Below, one piece after another: positions 35,949 through 44,861 of a stretch of DNA of 64,000 nt (the first letter of the stretch is position 1; every line of letters starts with the position of its first letter). A program made the translations under genes and the position numbers. The stretch is from NCBI RefSeq assembly GCF_016863095.1, contig NZ_BOOF01000003.1, forward strand, positions 186,001-250,000, read 5' to 3'. The notes beneath the pieces were generated by a model. It worked only from the letters and a program-made list of their open reading frames with translations, searched no databases and was not told the origin of the DNA. The DNA comes from Microbispora siamensis (lineage in GTDB: Bacteria > Actinomycetota > Actinomycetes > Streptosporangiales > Streptosporangiaceae).

Positions 35949-36761
35949 TCAGAGGACGGCGGGCCACTCCCCCGAGGCGACGAGGACGGCCGGCCCGGCC
36001 AGGTAGCTCGTGTCCTCCTCCAGCGTGACGGTGACCGTGCCGCCGAGCACCCGGACCTCCCAGGTGCCGGTGGTCTCCCCGGCGGCGTGGGCGGCGGCGA
36101 CGGCCGTCGCCACGGCCCCGGTGCCGCACGAGCGCGTCTCCCCGGAGCCCCGCTCGTGCACCCGCATGGTCACCTTGTGGTCGCCCACGGCGTTGAAGAT
36201 CTCGACGTTCACACCCTCGGGGTAGTCCGCGCGGTCGAAGTCCGGCTCGCGTGCGAGGTCGAACCCGGCCACCGGCTCCTCCACGACGCATGCCAGGTGG
36301 GGGTTGCCCATGTTCACGTTCACGCCGCGGCACTCGCGCCCGTCGACGACCGCGCGGCTCTCCCCCAGCACCCGCGGCCTGCCCATGTCCACGGTCACGT
36401 CGCCCGTCGCGCCGAGCCGTACGCGCTTGGGTCCTCCGCGGGTGGCGACGGCGAACTCACCGGGCGCCGCGAGGCCCGCGTCCACGAGGTAGCGGGCGAA
36501 GACCCGGACGCCGTTGCCGCACATCTCGGGAATGCCGCCGTCCGCGTTGCGGTAGTCCATGAACCACTCGGCCTCGCCCGCCTGCCCGGCCACCTCGGGG
36601 CAGAGCTTGGTGCGCACGACGCGCAGCACCCCGTCGGCGCCGATGCCCGCGCGCCGGTCGCAGAGCGCGACGACGTCCGCCGCGGACAGATCCAGCGTGG
36701 CGTCGGCGTCCGGCAGGATGACGAAGTCGTTCTCGGTGCCGTGGCCCTTCACAAACCGCAT
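35949..36761 (-). CDS. dapF: Diaminopimelate epimerase
   Basis: A 270-residue enzyme converting LL- to meso-diaminopimelate for lysine and cell-wall synthesis in the cytosol. The two catalytic cysteines are visible: C81 in EMCGNGVR and C212 in SCGTGAVAT. The N-terminus MRFVKGHGTENDFVILPD is characteristic. It lies 9 bases downstream of miaA on the same strand, the common actinobacterial arrangement. Confidence 0.97.
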   Translation of the reverse strand: MRFVKGHGTENDFVILPDADATLDLSAADVVALCDRRAGIGADGVLRVVRTKLCPEVAGQAGEAEWFMDYRNADGGIPEMCGNGVRVFARYLVDAGLAAPGEFAVATRGGPKRVRLGATGDVTVDMGRPRVLGESRAVVDGRECRGVNVNMGNPHLACVVEEPVAGFDLAREPDFDRADYPEGVNVEIFNAVGDHKVTMRVHERGSGETRSCGTGAVATAVAAAHAAGETTGTWEVRVLGGTVTVTLEEDTSYLAGPAVLVASGEWPAVL

Positions 36762-36770
36762 GGCAGAAGT

Positions 36771-37682
36771 CTAGGAGGCGCCGGTGATCACGGCGATCGC
36801 GCGGTCGGCCAGGTCGGGCGCGTCGAACGGCAGCCACACCACCCGGGGGTCGCGGCGGAACCACGACTCCTGCCGGCGGGCGAACCTGCGGGTGGCCCGC
36901 ACCGTCTCCTCCCGGGCCTGCTCCTCGGTCCACTCCCCGGCGAGGAAGCGCAGCACCTGCGCGTACCCGAGCGCCCGGCTGGCGGTCCTGCCCTCGGCCA
37001 GGCCGCGCGCGGCGAGGGCGCGCACCTCGTCCACCAGCCCGGCCTCCCACATGAGGACGACCCGGCGCTCGATCCGCTCGTCGAGGACCGGCCGCGGCAC
37101 CTCGACGCCGATCTGCACGCTGTCGTAGACCGCGTCGTACGACGGCATCGTGGCGGAGAACGGCCGGCCGGACAGCTCGATGACCTCCAGCGCGCGGACG
37201 ATCCTGCGGCCGTTGCTCGGCAGGATGTTCTCCGCGGCCACCGGGTCGAGGCCCTTGAGCCGCTCGTACAGGGGCGCCGGGCCGGTCTCGGCGAGCTCCT
37301 TCTCCAGCCGGGCCCGCGCGTCCGGGTCGGTCCCGGGGAACTCCAGGTCGTCGATAGCGGCGCGCACGTAGAGCCCGGACCCGCCCGCCAGCACGGGCAC
37401 CCGGCCGCGGGCGCGCAGGTCCTCGATCAAGGGGCGGACGAGCCGTTGGTATTCGGCCACGCTGGCGGTCCGCGTCACCGGCCAGATGTCCAGCAGGTGA
37501 TGGGGGACGCCGCGCCGCTCCCGCACCGAGAGCTTGGCCGTGCCGATGTCCATGCCCTCGTAGAGCTGCATGGAGTCGGTGTTGATCACCTCGCCGCCCA
37601 GGCGGAGCGCGAGCTCGACGGCCAGGTCGGACTTGCCCGCCGCGGTCGCGCCCACGACGGCGATCACAGGTAGCTGCCCCAC
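36771..37682 (-). CDS. miaA: tRNA dimethylallyltransferase
   Basis: A 303-residue enzyme that adds a dimethylallyl group to A37 of tRNAs reading UNN codons, the substrate later methylthiolated by MiaB (also in this window). P-loop GATAAGKS (residues 11-18), INTDSMQLYEGMDIGTAK, AGGSGLYVRA and a C-terminal FARRQESWFRRD are all typical. GTG 37682 is the listed start; GTG 37667 would begin directly before the P-loop strand and is also possible. Confidence 0.96.
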   Translation of the reverse strand: MGQLPVIAVVGATAAGKSDLAVELALRLGGEVINTDSMQLYEGMDIGTAKLSVRERRGVPHHLLDIWPVTRTASVAEYQRLVRPLIEDLRARGRVPVLAGGSGLYVRAAIDDLEFPGTDPDARARLEKELAETGPAPLYERLKGLDPVAAENILPSNGRRIVRALEVIELSGRPFSATMPSYDAVYDSVQIGVEVPRPVLDERIERRVVLMWEAGLVDEVRALAARGLAEGRTASRALGYAQVLRFLAGEWTEEQAREETVRATRRFARRQESWFRRDPRVVWLPFDAPDLADRAIAVITGAS

Positions 37683-37710
37683 ACCGTCCAGTGTCCCAGC
37701 GGCGGGGAGG

Positions 37711-38244
37711 TCACATGTCCCAGTCGAGGGTGGGCGGCAGGTGGCCTTCGAGGGTGAGCAGCCACCGCTTGGACTCCACTCCCTCGCCGCCGCTGAAGCC
37801 GCCGAGCCCGTTGCTCGCGACGACCCGGTGGCACGGCACGATGATCGGGATCGGGTTGGCGCCCATGATCGAGCCGATGGCCCGCGCCGGGACCCCCGTG
37901 CCGCTCCGCGCCGCCAGTTCCCCGTAGGTCACCACCTCGCCGTACGGGACGGTGGCGAACAGCGTGCCGAGGACCTGCCGTTGCAGCGGCGACATGAGCC
38001 GCCAGTCCACCGGGACGCGGAACTCCTTCAGCTCGCCCCGGAAGTACGCCGACAGCTCCTCCCCGGCGGCGGCCGTACGGGCCGGGTCGTCGGCGACGGC
38101 CATCCCGAGGCGATCGGCGATGCGCTCCCTGAGCAGGGGGTCGTCCCGGAAGTGCGTCGCGGCGACCCCGTCCTCGGTGACGGCGGCCAGCACGTCGCCC
38201 AGCCTGGTCGGTACGGTCGCGAACGCCACCGTGCTGCTGTCCAT
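37711..38244 (-). CDS. ogt: Methylated-DNA--protein-cysteine methyltransferase
   Basis: A 177-residue suicide enzyme that removes alkyl groups from O6-alkylguanine. Active-site motif IVPCHRVV with the acceptor C138; helix-turn-helix segment VTYGELAARSGTGVPARAIGS precedes it. ATG 38244 is preferred; ATG 38253 adds three residues. There is no Ada-type N-terminal regulatory domain. Divergent from the dioxygenase-like gene and upstream of miaA in the same direction, 28 bases from it. Confidence 0.95.
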   Translation of the reverse strand: MDSSTVAFATVPTRLGDVLAAVTEDGVAATHFRDDPLLRERIADRLGMAVADDPARTAAAGEELSAYFRGELKEFRVPVDWRLMSPLQRQVLGTLFATVPYGEVVTYGELAARSGTGVPARAIGSIMGANPIPIIVPCHRVVASNGLGGFSGGEGVESKRWLLTLEGHLPPTLDWDM

Positions 38245-38286
38245 GCGTCCCATTCTGCGCGTCACCGGGCGGGGTAGGGTGATCGG

Positions 38287-38991
38287 GTGCTGGTCGCCGC
38301 TGCCGTCTGCCCGCATCCTCCGCTGCTCGTCCCGCAGGTCGCCGGGGCCGCCGCACCCGAACTCGACAACCTGCGCGCGGCCTGCGCCGCGGCGGTCGGC
38401 GCGCTTCTGGACGCCCGCCCCGACGTGCTGGCCGTGGCCGGCGGCGCGGACGTCGGCGCGTCGTTCCCGGGGAACGCCTCGGGGACGCTGCGCCCGTGGG
38501 GCCCCGACGTCCGGGTCGGCCCGGGGGATCCCGTCCTGCCCCTGTCGCTCACGATCGGCCGCTGGCTGCTGGAACGGGCGCACGCGTCCGGTCACGACCT
38601 GCCCGCACTGCGGTTCGAGGCGGCCGGATTCGACGCGCCGCCGGCCGAGTGCGCCGCCCTGGGCCGCCGCCTGGCGGAGTCGGCGCGTCGGGTCGCGCTG
38701 CTGGTCATGGGCGACGGCTCGGCCCGGCGCACCGAGAAGGCGCCGGGTTACGTCCATCCCGGCGCCGTGCCGTACGACGAGATGCTCGCCGCCGCGCTCG
38801 CCTCGGGCGACACGGGTCGCCTGCTCGGCCTCGACCCGGACGAGGCGCGGGAGCTGTGGGCCGCGGGCCGGGCGGCCTTCCAGGTGCTCGGCGGCGCGGC
38901 GCGGGGGGCGCCCGCGCCGGTCGCCTCAGAGCTGCTGTACGACGACGCGCCGTACGGCGTGGGCTACTTCGTCGCCCGCTGGACCTGGTAG
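38287..38991 (+). CDS. Class III extradiol dioxygenase B-subunit-like protein
   Basis: A 234-residue protein from GTG 38287. It begins [16 protein letters not shown], the start of the LigB-like/MEMO fold found in a conserved actinobacterial family near miaA-dap[14 protein letters not shown] and PYDEMLA are further family segments. Oxygenase activity is not proven for this group; several ligands of true LigB enzymes are not evident. Its 3' end overlaps the convergent rnz by 28 bases. Confidence 0.8.
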   Translation: MLVAAAVCPHPPLLVPQVAGAAAPELDNLRAACAAAVGALLDARPDVLAVAGGADVGASFPGNASGTLRPWGPDVRVGPGDPVLPLSLTIGRWLLERAHASGHDLPALRFEAAGFDAPPAECAALGRRLAESARRVALLVMGDGSARRTEKAPGYVHPGAVPYDEMLAAALASGDTGRLLGLDPDEARELWAAGRAAFQVLGGAARGAPAPVASELLYDDAPYGVGYFVARWTW

Positions 38992-39914
38992 TCCCCACGC
39001 TTCGGCACGGGGACGCGCATGAGGTCGCGCGCCGTCACGACGTCCCCCGCGTAGGACTTGCGCACCTCGTCCACGAAGCGCGGCTCGTCCGCCGTCGTGT
39101 AGCGCTCGGAGAAGTGCGTAAGCACCAGGCGCCGCACCCCGCAGGCCGCCGCGATCTGACCCGCCTGGGCCGCCGTCAGGTGTCCGTACTGCGCGGCCAT
39201 CGCGCTCTCGTCCGACAGGAACGTCGACTCGATCACCAGCAGGTCGACGCCGTCGGCGAGGGCGAACGCCCCGTCGCACAACCGGGTGTCCATCACGAAG
39301 GCCGCGCTCTGCCCCGGCCTGGGGGCGCTGCACTCGTCCAGCGTGACCGTCGAGCCGTCCGGCGTCGTCAGCGAGCCGTTCCGCTGGAGCTCTCCGATCA
39401 TCGGACCGCGCACGCCCCGCCTGGCCAGTTCCTCGGGCAGCATGCGGCGCCCGCCCGGCTCGTCCACGCGATAGCCGTACGACTGGACGGGGTGCGACAG
39501 CGGCCGCGCGGTCAGCGTCACGGGGCCCGACGGCCAGCGGACCACCTCGCCGGAGACCGGGCGGGGTGTGATCACGTCGGTGTCGGCGAACGCCGACGCG
39601 TTGCGCAGCCTGCGCCAGTAGATCTCGCCGCTCGCGGGGTAGGCCGCCCGCACCTCGTGGTTCACCTTGTCCCTGGCGATCCGCTGGACCACGCCGGGCA
39701 CCCCCAGGCAGTGGTCGCCGTGGAAGTGGGTGACGCAGATCCAGGTGACGTCGTGGGCGCTCACCCCGGCGTGCAGCATCTGCCGCTGCGTGCCCTCCCC
39801 CGGGTCGAACAGGAACCCCTCGCCGTCCCAGCGCAGCAGGTAACCGTTGTGGTTGCGGTGACGGGTGGGCACCGCGCTCGAGGTGCCGAGGACGACGAGT
39901 TCACGAACGGACAC
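38964..39914 (-). CDS. rnz: Ribonuclease Z
   Basis: A 316-residue metallo-beta-lactamase-fold endonuclease that processes tRNA 3' ends. GTG 39914 is chosen because [20 protein letters not shown] is the normal start; an in-frame ATG at 39968 would reach into the divergent operator. Zinc motif HFHGDH (H63, H65, D67, H68), then MDTRLCDG and LTHFSERY carry the remaining ligands. The long exosite arm of rnz is represented around residues 140-200. Overlaps the opposite-strand gene by 28 bases. Confidence 0.93.
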   Translation of the reverse strand: MSVRELVVLGTSSAVPTRHRNHNGYLLRWDGEGFLFDPGEGTQRQMLHAGVSAHDVTWICVTHFHGDHCLGVPGVVQRIARDKVNHEVRAAYPASGEIYWRRLRNASAFADTDVITPRPVSGEVVRWPSGPVTLTARPLSHPVQSYGYRVDEPGGRRMLPEELARRGVRGPMIGELQRNGSLTTPDGSTVTLDECSAPRPGQSAAFVMDTRLCDGAFALADGVDLLVIESTFLSDESAMAAQYGHLTAAQAGQIAAACGVRRLVLTHFSERYTTADEPRFVDEVRKSYAGDVVTARDLMRVPVPKRGDYQVQRATK

Positions 39915-39950
39915 ACCGCCGATGCTAGGCGCTCGGCCCGGGCCAGATGT

Positions 39951-39992
39951 GCAACAAGATTTCCGCAAGAGGCATTGCGTAATGGTCGTTGC
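39951..39992. promoter_or_regulatory. Nested inverted repeats, operator candidate for the ArsR-type regulator
   Basis: GCAAC (39951-39955) pairs with GTTGC (39988-39992), and GCAA (39965-39968) pairs with TTGC (39975-39978), in an AT-richer 42-base stretch ending 17 bases before the regulator start. Position and symmetry suit autoregulation of the regulator/MFS operon. Confidence 0.4.
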
Positions 39993-40009
39993 TGATCCAG
40001 AGTGTGGGT

Positions 40010-40585
40010 ATGACGAACTCGGAGATCCGCACCGTCACCGACTCGCGGGTGCTCGCGGCGATGTCCCACCCGCTGCGGCGCCGCCTGATGGACATCCTGA
40101 CCGTCGAAGGTCCCGCGACCGCCAGCATGCTGGCCGAGCGCACCGGTCAGGCCGTCGCCAACGTCAGCCACCACCTGCGGGTTCTCGGCTCCTGCACGCT
40201 CATCGAGGAGGCGCCCGAGCTCGCCCGCGACCGGCGCGAGCGCTGGTGGCGGATGGTCTCGGCGAGCCTGCGCTGGTCCTCGCGGGACTTCGCCGACGAC
40301 CCCGCCTCGGCCGCCGTCGCGGCCGCCGCCGAGTCGCTGAACCTCGACTTCCACATGAACGCCGTCCGCGCCTGGTGCGCCGCGCCCGAGGCGGAGCAGG
40401 AGGCCTGGGACGACAGCGCGTTCTCCATGGACAAGTGGCTGCGGCTGACCCCGGACGAGCTGGCCGAGGTGTCCCGCGAGCTGTCGGCCGTGTTCCAGCG
40501 GTGGGCCGGGCGGGAGATCCCCGACGACGGGCAGCGGCGCGAGACGGTGTTCGTCTTCGCCCACGGCGTCCCGGCCCGCCCATGA
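40010..40585 (+). CDS. ArsR-like helix-turn-helix transcriptional regulator
   Basis: A 191-residue protein from ATG 40010. Winged helix around residues 14-80: [16 protein letters not shown], then [24 protein letters not shown]. The C-terminal half is helical without the cysteine metal sites of ArsR/SmtB, so it likely senses an organic ligand or acts constitutively. Its stop overlaps the MFS start by 4 bases; control of that exporter is the obvious inference. Confidence 0.88.
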   Translation: MTNSEIRTVTDSRVLAAMSHPLRRRLMDILTVEGPATASMLAERTGQAVANVSHHLRVLGSCTLIEEAPELARDRRERWWRMVSASLRWSSRDFADDPASAAVAAAAESLNLDFHMNAVRAWCAAPEAEQEAWDDSAFSMDKWLRLTPDELAEVSRELSAVFQRWAGREIPDDGQRRETVFVFAHGVPARP

Positions 40586-41940
40586 GCACGGCCACGAGCA
40601 CGGCCACGAGCACGGCCACGCCCGAACGCCCCGCCCGGCGCGGGCTGCTCCACCACCGCGACTTCCGCCTGATCTGGATCGGGCAGACCACCAGCAGGCT
40701 GGGCAGCACGATCAGCGCCGTGGCGCTCCCCCTGGTCGCGGTCTCGGCCCTGGACGCGAGCCCGCTGCTGGTCGGCGTGCTCGCCGCCGCCTCCTGGCTG
40801 CCGTGGCTGCTGGTGGGGCTGCCGGCGGGCGCGTGGGTCGACCGGCTGCCCCGGCGGCCGGTGATGGTCGCCTGCGACCTCGTCTCGTCCGCCCTGCTTC
40901 TCAGCGTGCCGGTCGCCGCCTGGTGTGGCGCGCTGACCTTGGCGCACCTGCTGACCGTCGCGTTCCTGACCGGCGTGGCGTCGGTGTTCTTCCAGACGGC
41001 CTACCAGGCGTATCTCCCCAGCCTCCTCGCCCGGGAGGACCTCGCGGAGGGCAACGCCAAGCTCCTGGGCACCGACTCGGCGGCGACCGTGGCCGGCCCG
41101 GGCCTGGCGGGACTGATCACACAGGCGTCCGCCGCGGTCACGGGACTGCTCGCCGACGCCGTGAGCTTCCTGGTCTCCGCCGCCTGCCTGTTCGGAATCC
41201 GCGCCCGGGAGGGCGCCGATGAACGCCGCGAGGCGGGGGCGCGTGTGACCGATGGGGCAGGTGGGACGGCCGGGCCGCCTGGCACCGCCCGGCTACGCCG
41301 GGAGATCGGCGAGGGACTGCGGTTCGTCGGCCGGGACCCCTACCTGCGGGTGCTCACCGTCGCCGGCGCGTTCAGCAACCTCGCCCTCACCGGGCAGCAG
41401 ACGATCCTGGTCGTCTTCCTCGTCCGCGTCGTCCACGTCGCCCCCGGCGCGGTGGGTTACCTGGTGGCGGCGGGCAGCGCGGGAGGGATGCTCGGCGCGT
41501 TCGCCGCCACCCGGCTGTCGCGACACTTCGGCACGGCCCGCGCCCTGGTGCTGTGCCAGCTCTGCACCGCGCCGTTCGCGCTGCTCACTCCTCTCGCGGC
41601 ACAGGGCTGGAGACTGTCGCTCGTCGTGCTGGGAGGCTCCGTGGTCACCGCGGGCGTCGTCGCCGGAAACGTCATCAGAGGTGGCTTCCGGCAGGCGTAC
41701 GTGCCCTCCCACCTGCTCGGCCGGGTGGTCGTCAGCATGCAGTTCCTGAACTTCGGCGCCATCCCGGCGGGCGCGCTCGCCGCGGGGGCGCTCGGGGACA
41801 CGCTCGGCGCGGGACCGACAATGTGGCTGACGGCGGGCGGCGTCGCGCTGGCCGGCCTCCTCCTGCTCATCGGGCCTCTCCACCGTCAGACGAACCTCCC
41901 CGCGCGTCCTGCGGGCCGCGATGACGAACACGCCCTTTAG
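40582..41940 (+). CDS. MFS transporter (drug/macrolide efflux type)
   Basis: A 452-residue protein with about 12 hydrophobic helices in two halves separated by a loop near residues 210-240. After the leader comes RDFRLIWIGQTTSRLGSTISAVALP, split around the QxxSxxGs motif common to MFS_3 (TMEffluxProtein/enterobactin exporter-like) members. The PAGAWVDRLPRRPVMVACD loop is the family A-motif. The first dozen residues are [12 protein letters not shown], encoded by three 12-bp direct repeats, a likely slippage product. Coupled to the ArsR-like gene. Substrate unknown. Confidence 0.9.
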   Translation: MSTATSTATSTATPERPARRGLLHHRDFRLIWIGQTTSRLGSTISAVALPLVAVSALDASPLLVGVLAAASWLPWLLVGLPAGAWVDRLPRRPVMVACDLVSSALLLSVPVAAWCGALTLAHLLTVAFLTGVASVFFQTAYQAYLPSLLAREDLAEGNAKLLGTDSAATVAGPGLAGLITQASAAVTGLLADAVSFLVSAACLFGIRAREGADERREAGARVTDGAGGTAGPPGTARLRREIGEGLRFVGRDPYLRVLTVAGAFSNLALTGQQTILVVFLVRVVHVAPGAVGYLVAAGSAGGMLGAFAATRLSRHFGTARALVLCQLCTAPFALLTPLAAQGWRLSLVVLGGSVVTAGVVAGNVIRGGFRQAYVPSHLLGRVVVSMQFLNFGAIPAGALAAGALGDTLGAGPTMWLTAGGVALAGLLLLIGPLHRQTNLPARPAGRDDEHAL

Positions 41941-42365
41941 CGCAAAAGTCACGTTATTAAGTAGCAGCAGCTTCTATAAGCGATTCGACTGGGAGAAATG
42001 CGGATCATCCGGATCCTCCGCAGGGCCTGCCGCGGATCTCCCTGGTTCCAGGACTCATCCGGAAGCCGCCCCCTCCGTCTTTCCGTTGCCCCCCGGCGGC
42101 CCTTCCCCGGGCCCTGCCGGGCGTGCCCGCGCCCGCCACTCCCGCCCTCGCCGGTGCAGGGCGGACGGGCGTTGGACCAAATCGGAAATCAGCGGAATGC
42201 GCGGCCGGCCACCGTTGGCTTCACTTGGTACGGCGCCGCTCACAAATTATGGTCGGGTGGCGCATTGGAGTTCCCGGCAATTGACAGAACCACCGCGGGA
42301 ATTCGTACGCGGCGGGCAGACTGAGAAATCGGAAACAACCGACCGCCGCACGGAAGAACACGACC
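41941..42365. other. Gene-free region
   Basis: About 425 bases without a convincing gene. The first 60 bases are AT-rich relative to the rest. A TTGACA-like hexamer near 42283 precedes the next gene, but no matched -10 is evident. A short open frame at 41998-42324 has poor composition and is not called. No tRNA, hairpin of note or repeat is seen. Confidence 0.5.
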
Positions 42366-43127
42366 TTGCCGGATTTCTCCCCCACTCCACGGCACCGGCG
42401 CGACGGTCATCCCGTCCTCGCCCTCACGGGCGTGATCGGTGTGACCGCGATCGCCGGGCTCGGCGTCGTCCTGGCCGTCCTGCCCGCGCGGGATCCCGTG
42501 CCCTCCGCCGCCCGGCCGGTGGCCGCCGATCTGGGCGCTCCGGCCGCACCGGCACGTCCGGCGCCGGGATTTCCCGCTGCCGGCCCCTTCTTCTCGCCGG
42601 CGACCGCCCCGCGGCAACCCGCCTCAGAGCGGCCGGCGAGCCGACGCGGTGCGCTGCCGCCCGGTCACGAGGCCGAAGCGTCGCGGTTGCCCGGTCGCCA
42701 TGCCCGGACGGCGAACCCCTCCACCCGGTCCCGGCCGCCCTCACCGGTCTCGTCGGCGCGGCGCGGCGGAAGCGACTCCAGCGGTGCGACAGGCCTCGCC
42801 GGGACGAGGGAGGCGCACCGGCCGCGCCCCACCCGGATCGCTTCCCCGGGCACCCCGAAGCCGGCCGCACGGGGCCCTGCGACCGGCGACTCGGCGGCCG
42901 GGAGCACAGCCGCCAGGAACGCGGCGAAAACGGCCAAGGACGCAGCGTCCAAGGACGCAGCGCCCAAGGACACGGCTGCCCGGGACTCGGGCACGCGCAG
43001 CACGGCCGTGCCCCCCACCGGGGTGGACGGCGCGGCGCGCACCCGGATCCAGGACCCCTGCCTGCGGTTCGACGACGACCTGCGGCGTGCCTACTGCTAC
43101 GAGGTCCTGCGCCGCCTCGCTCAGTGA
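42366..43127 (+). CDS. Hypothetical membrane-anchored, disordered secreted protein
   Basis: A 253-residue open frame from TTG 42366 (GGAAG about 9 bases upstream). One N-terminal transmembrane segment (LALTGVIGVTAIAGLGVVLAV) is followed by a long Pro/Ala/Arg/Lys-rich low-complexity region. A short ordered C-terminal end has two cysteines (DPCLRFDDDLRRAYCYEVL). That folded-looking tail and the membrane anchor argue that it is real. Repeats such as KDAASKDAAPKDTA reflect short DNA repeats at 42930-42990. No family recognised. Confidence 0.55.
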   Translation: MPDFSPTPRHRRDGHPVLALTGVIGVTAIAGLGVVLAVLPARDPVPSAARPVAADLGAPAAPARPAPGFPAAGPFFSPATAPRQPASERPASRRGALPPGHEAEASRLPGRHARTANPSTRSRPPSPVSSARRGGSDSSGATGLAGTREAHRPRPTRIASPGTPKPAARGPATGDSAAGSTAARNAAKTAKDAASKDAAPKDTAARDSGTRSTAVPPTGVDGAARTRIQDPCLRFDDDLRRAYCYEVLRRLAQ

Positions 43128-43152
43128 CCCGGCCGGCGCGGGGCTCCGTGCG

Positions 43153-44649
43153 TCAGACGGGCGAGCAGGCGGACGGCTCCGCGGGGAGCGGAGCGGGACG
43201 GCCGATGGTGGGCATCCCCAGGTTCACCGCGCTGCCTCGCTGCGGGGCGGCCTGCCGTGCCTCCCACGCGTCGCCCGCGCGGGTCCGCCGTACGGACAGG
43301 ACCTTGTCGGCCACCAGGTGGTGCGGCGCGGCGTAGGTCACCTCGACCGTGACCATGTCACCCGGACGGGCGTCGGCGGCGGCGAGGTGCACGAGGCGGT
43401 TGTCGGCCGCGCGGCCGGACAGGCGGTGGGTGGCGTCGTCCTTGCGGCCCTCGCCCTCGGCGATCAGCACCTCCAGGGTGCGCCCGACCTGCTTCTTGTT
43501 CTCCTCCCAGGAGATCTCCTCCTGGAGGGCGACCAGGCGCTCGTACCGCTCCTGGACGACGGCCTTGGGCACCTGGTCGTCCATGGTCGCGGCCGGGGTG
43601 CCGGGGCGGATGGAGTACTGGAACGTGAACGCGTTGGCGAAGCGCGACTGCCGCACGACGTCGAGGGTCTGCTGGAAGTCCTCCTCGGTCTCGCCGGGGA
43701 AGCCCACGATGATGTCGGTCGAGATCGCGGCGTCCGGCATCGCGGCCCGGACCCGCTCGATGATCCCGAGGTAGCGCTCGGACCGGTACGACCGGCGCAT
43801 GGCCTTGAGGATGCGGTCGGAGCCGGACTGCAGCGGCATGTGCAGCTGGTGCATCACGTTCGGCGTCTCGGCCATGGCGGCGATCACGTCGTCGGTGAAG
43901 GCGGCCGGGTGGGGCGAGGTGAAGCGGACCCGCTCCAGGCCCTCGACGTCCCCACAGGCCCGCAGCAGCTTGCCGAACGCCAGCCGGTCGCCGAACTCCA
44001 CGCCGTAGGTGTTGACGTTCTGGCCAAGCAGGGTGATCTCCAGGACGCCCTGGTCGACCAGCGTGCGCACCTCGCTGAGGATGTCGCCGGGACGGCGGTC
44101 CTTCTCCTTGCCGCGCAGCGACGGCACGATGCAGAACGTGCAGGTGTTGTTGCACCCGACCGAGATCGCCACCCAGGCCGCGTAGGCCGACTCGCGGCGG
44201 CTCGGCAGCGTGGAGGGGAAGGTCTCCAGGGACTCCTTGATCTCGACCTGGGCCTCTTCGGCGATCCGGGCCCGCTCCAGCAGCACCGGCAACGACCCGA
44301 TGTTGTGGGTGCCGAAGACGACGTCCACCCAGGGGGCCCGGCGGACGATCTCGCCCTGGTCCTTCTGCGCCAGACACCCGCCGACCGCGATCTGCATGCC
44401 CTCTCGGGCCATCTTGATCGGCCGCAGGTGGCCCAGGTTGCCGTAGAGCCGGTTGTCGGCGTTCTCGCGTACGGCGCAGGTGTTGAACACGACGACGTCC
44501 GGCGTCTCCCCTTCGGCCGCGCGGACGTATCCCGCGTCCTCCAGCAGCCCGGACAGCCGCTCCGAGTCGTGCACGTTCATCTGGCAGCCGTAGGTCCGCA
44601 CCTCGTAGGTCCGGGTCGCGCCCTCGGTGCCCGCAGTGGTCCCAGTCAT
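43153..44649 (-). CDS. miaB: tRNA-2-methylthio-N6-dimethylallyladenosine synthase
   Basis: A 498-residue radical-SAM methylthiotransferase that adds a methylthio group to A37 after MiaA. The N-terminal UPF0004 domain has cluster cysteines C22, C58 and C92. The radical SAM motif is C166-x3-C170-x2-C173 (CNNTCTFC). A TRAM domain follows at the C-terminus, then about 45 extra residues ending with ACSPV. ATG 44649. Convergent with the hypothetical gene, 25 bases apart. Confidence 0.97.
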   Translation of the reverse strand: MTGTTAGTEGATRTYEVRTYGCQMNVHDSERLSGLLEDAGYVRAAEGETPDVVVFNTCAVRENADNRLYGNLGHLRPIKMAREGMQIAVGGCLAQKDQGEIVRRAPWVDVVFGTHNIGSLPVLLERARIAEEAQVEIKESLETFPSTLPSRRESAYAAWVAISVGCNNTCTFCIVPSLRGKEKDRRPGDILSEVRTLVDQGVLEITLLGQNVNTYGVEFGDRLAFGKLLRACGDVEGLERVRFTSPHPAAFTDDVIAAMAETPNVMHQLHMPLQSGSDRILKAMRRSYRSERYLGIIERVRAAMPDAAISTDIIVGFPGETEEDFQQTLDVVRQSRFANAFTFQYSIRPGTPAATMDDQVPKAVVQERYERLVALQEEISWEENKKQVGRTLEVLIAEGEGRKDDATHRLSGRAADNRLVHLAAADARPGDMVTVEVTYAAPHHLVADKVLSVRRTRAGDAWEARQAAPQRGSAVNLGMPTIGRPAPLPAEPSACSPV

Positions 44650-44762
44650 CGCACTACAAGGGTAGGCGCTTCCCCGCCCTCGCCCGTACCGGAAGCATCG
44701 CGCACCCGATCGCGGGCGGATCCGCCGTCATGACCAGGGCTCGCATCTGCCATTACCCAGGC

Positions 44763-44828
44763 TTGTGAGAAGCGAAAAGTTCGTTTTATTGAAGCATTCA
44801 TGTCTGTGTGGTGCCCTTGTGAGGGCAC
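44763..44828 (+). promoter_or_regulatory. Candidate promoter and hairpin upstream of the orphan sensor kinase
   Basis: TTGTGA (44763-44768) and TTATTG (44786-44791) have a 17-base spacer in an AT-rich patch. Downstream, GTGCCCT / AGGGCAC (44811-44817, 44822-44828) forms a 7-base perfect hairpin with loop TGTG, 33 bases before the kinase start. Confidence 0.35.
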
Positions 44829-44861
44829 AGACCCACGCTCCCCACGGATTGGCCTGAACCG

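Noticed and set aside
41998-42324. 108-codon plus-strand frame in the gap after the MFS gene
   Set aside because: No ribosome site, no domain, and composition unlike the neighbouring genes.
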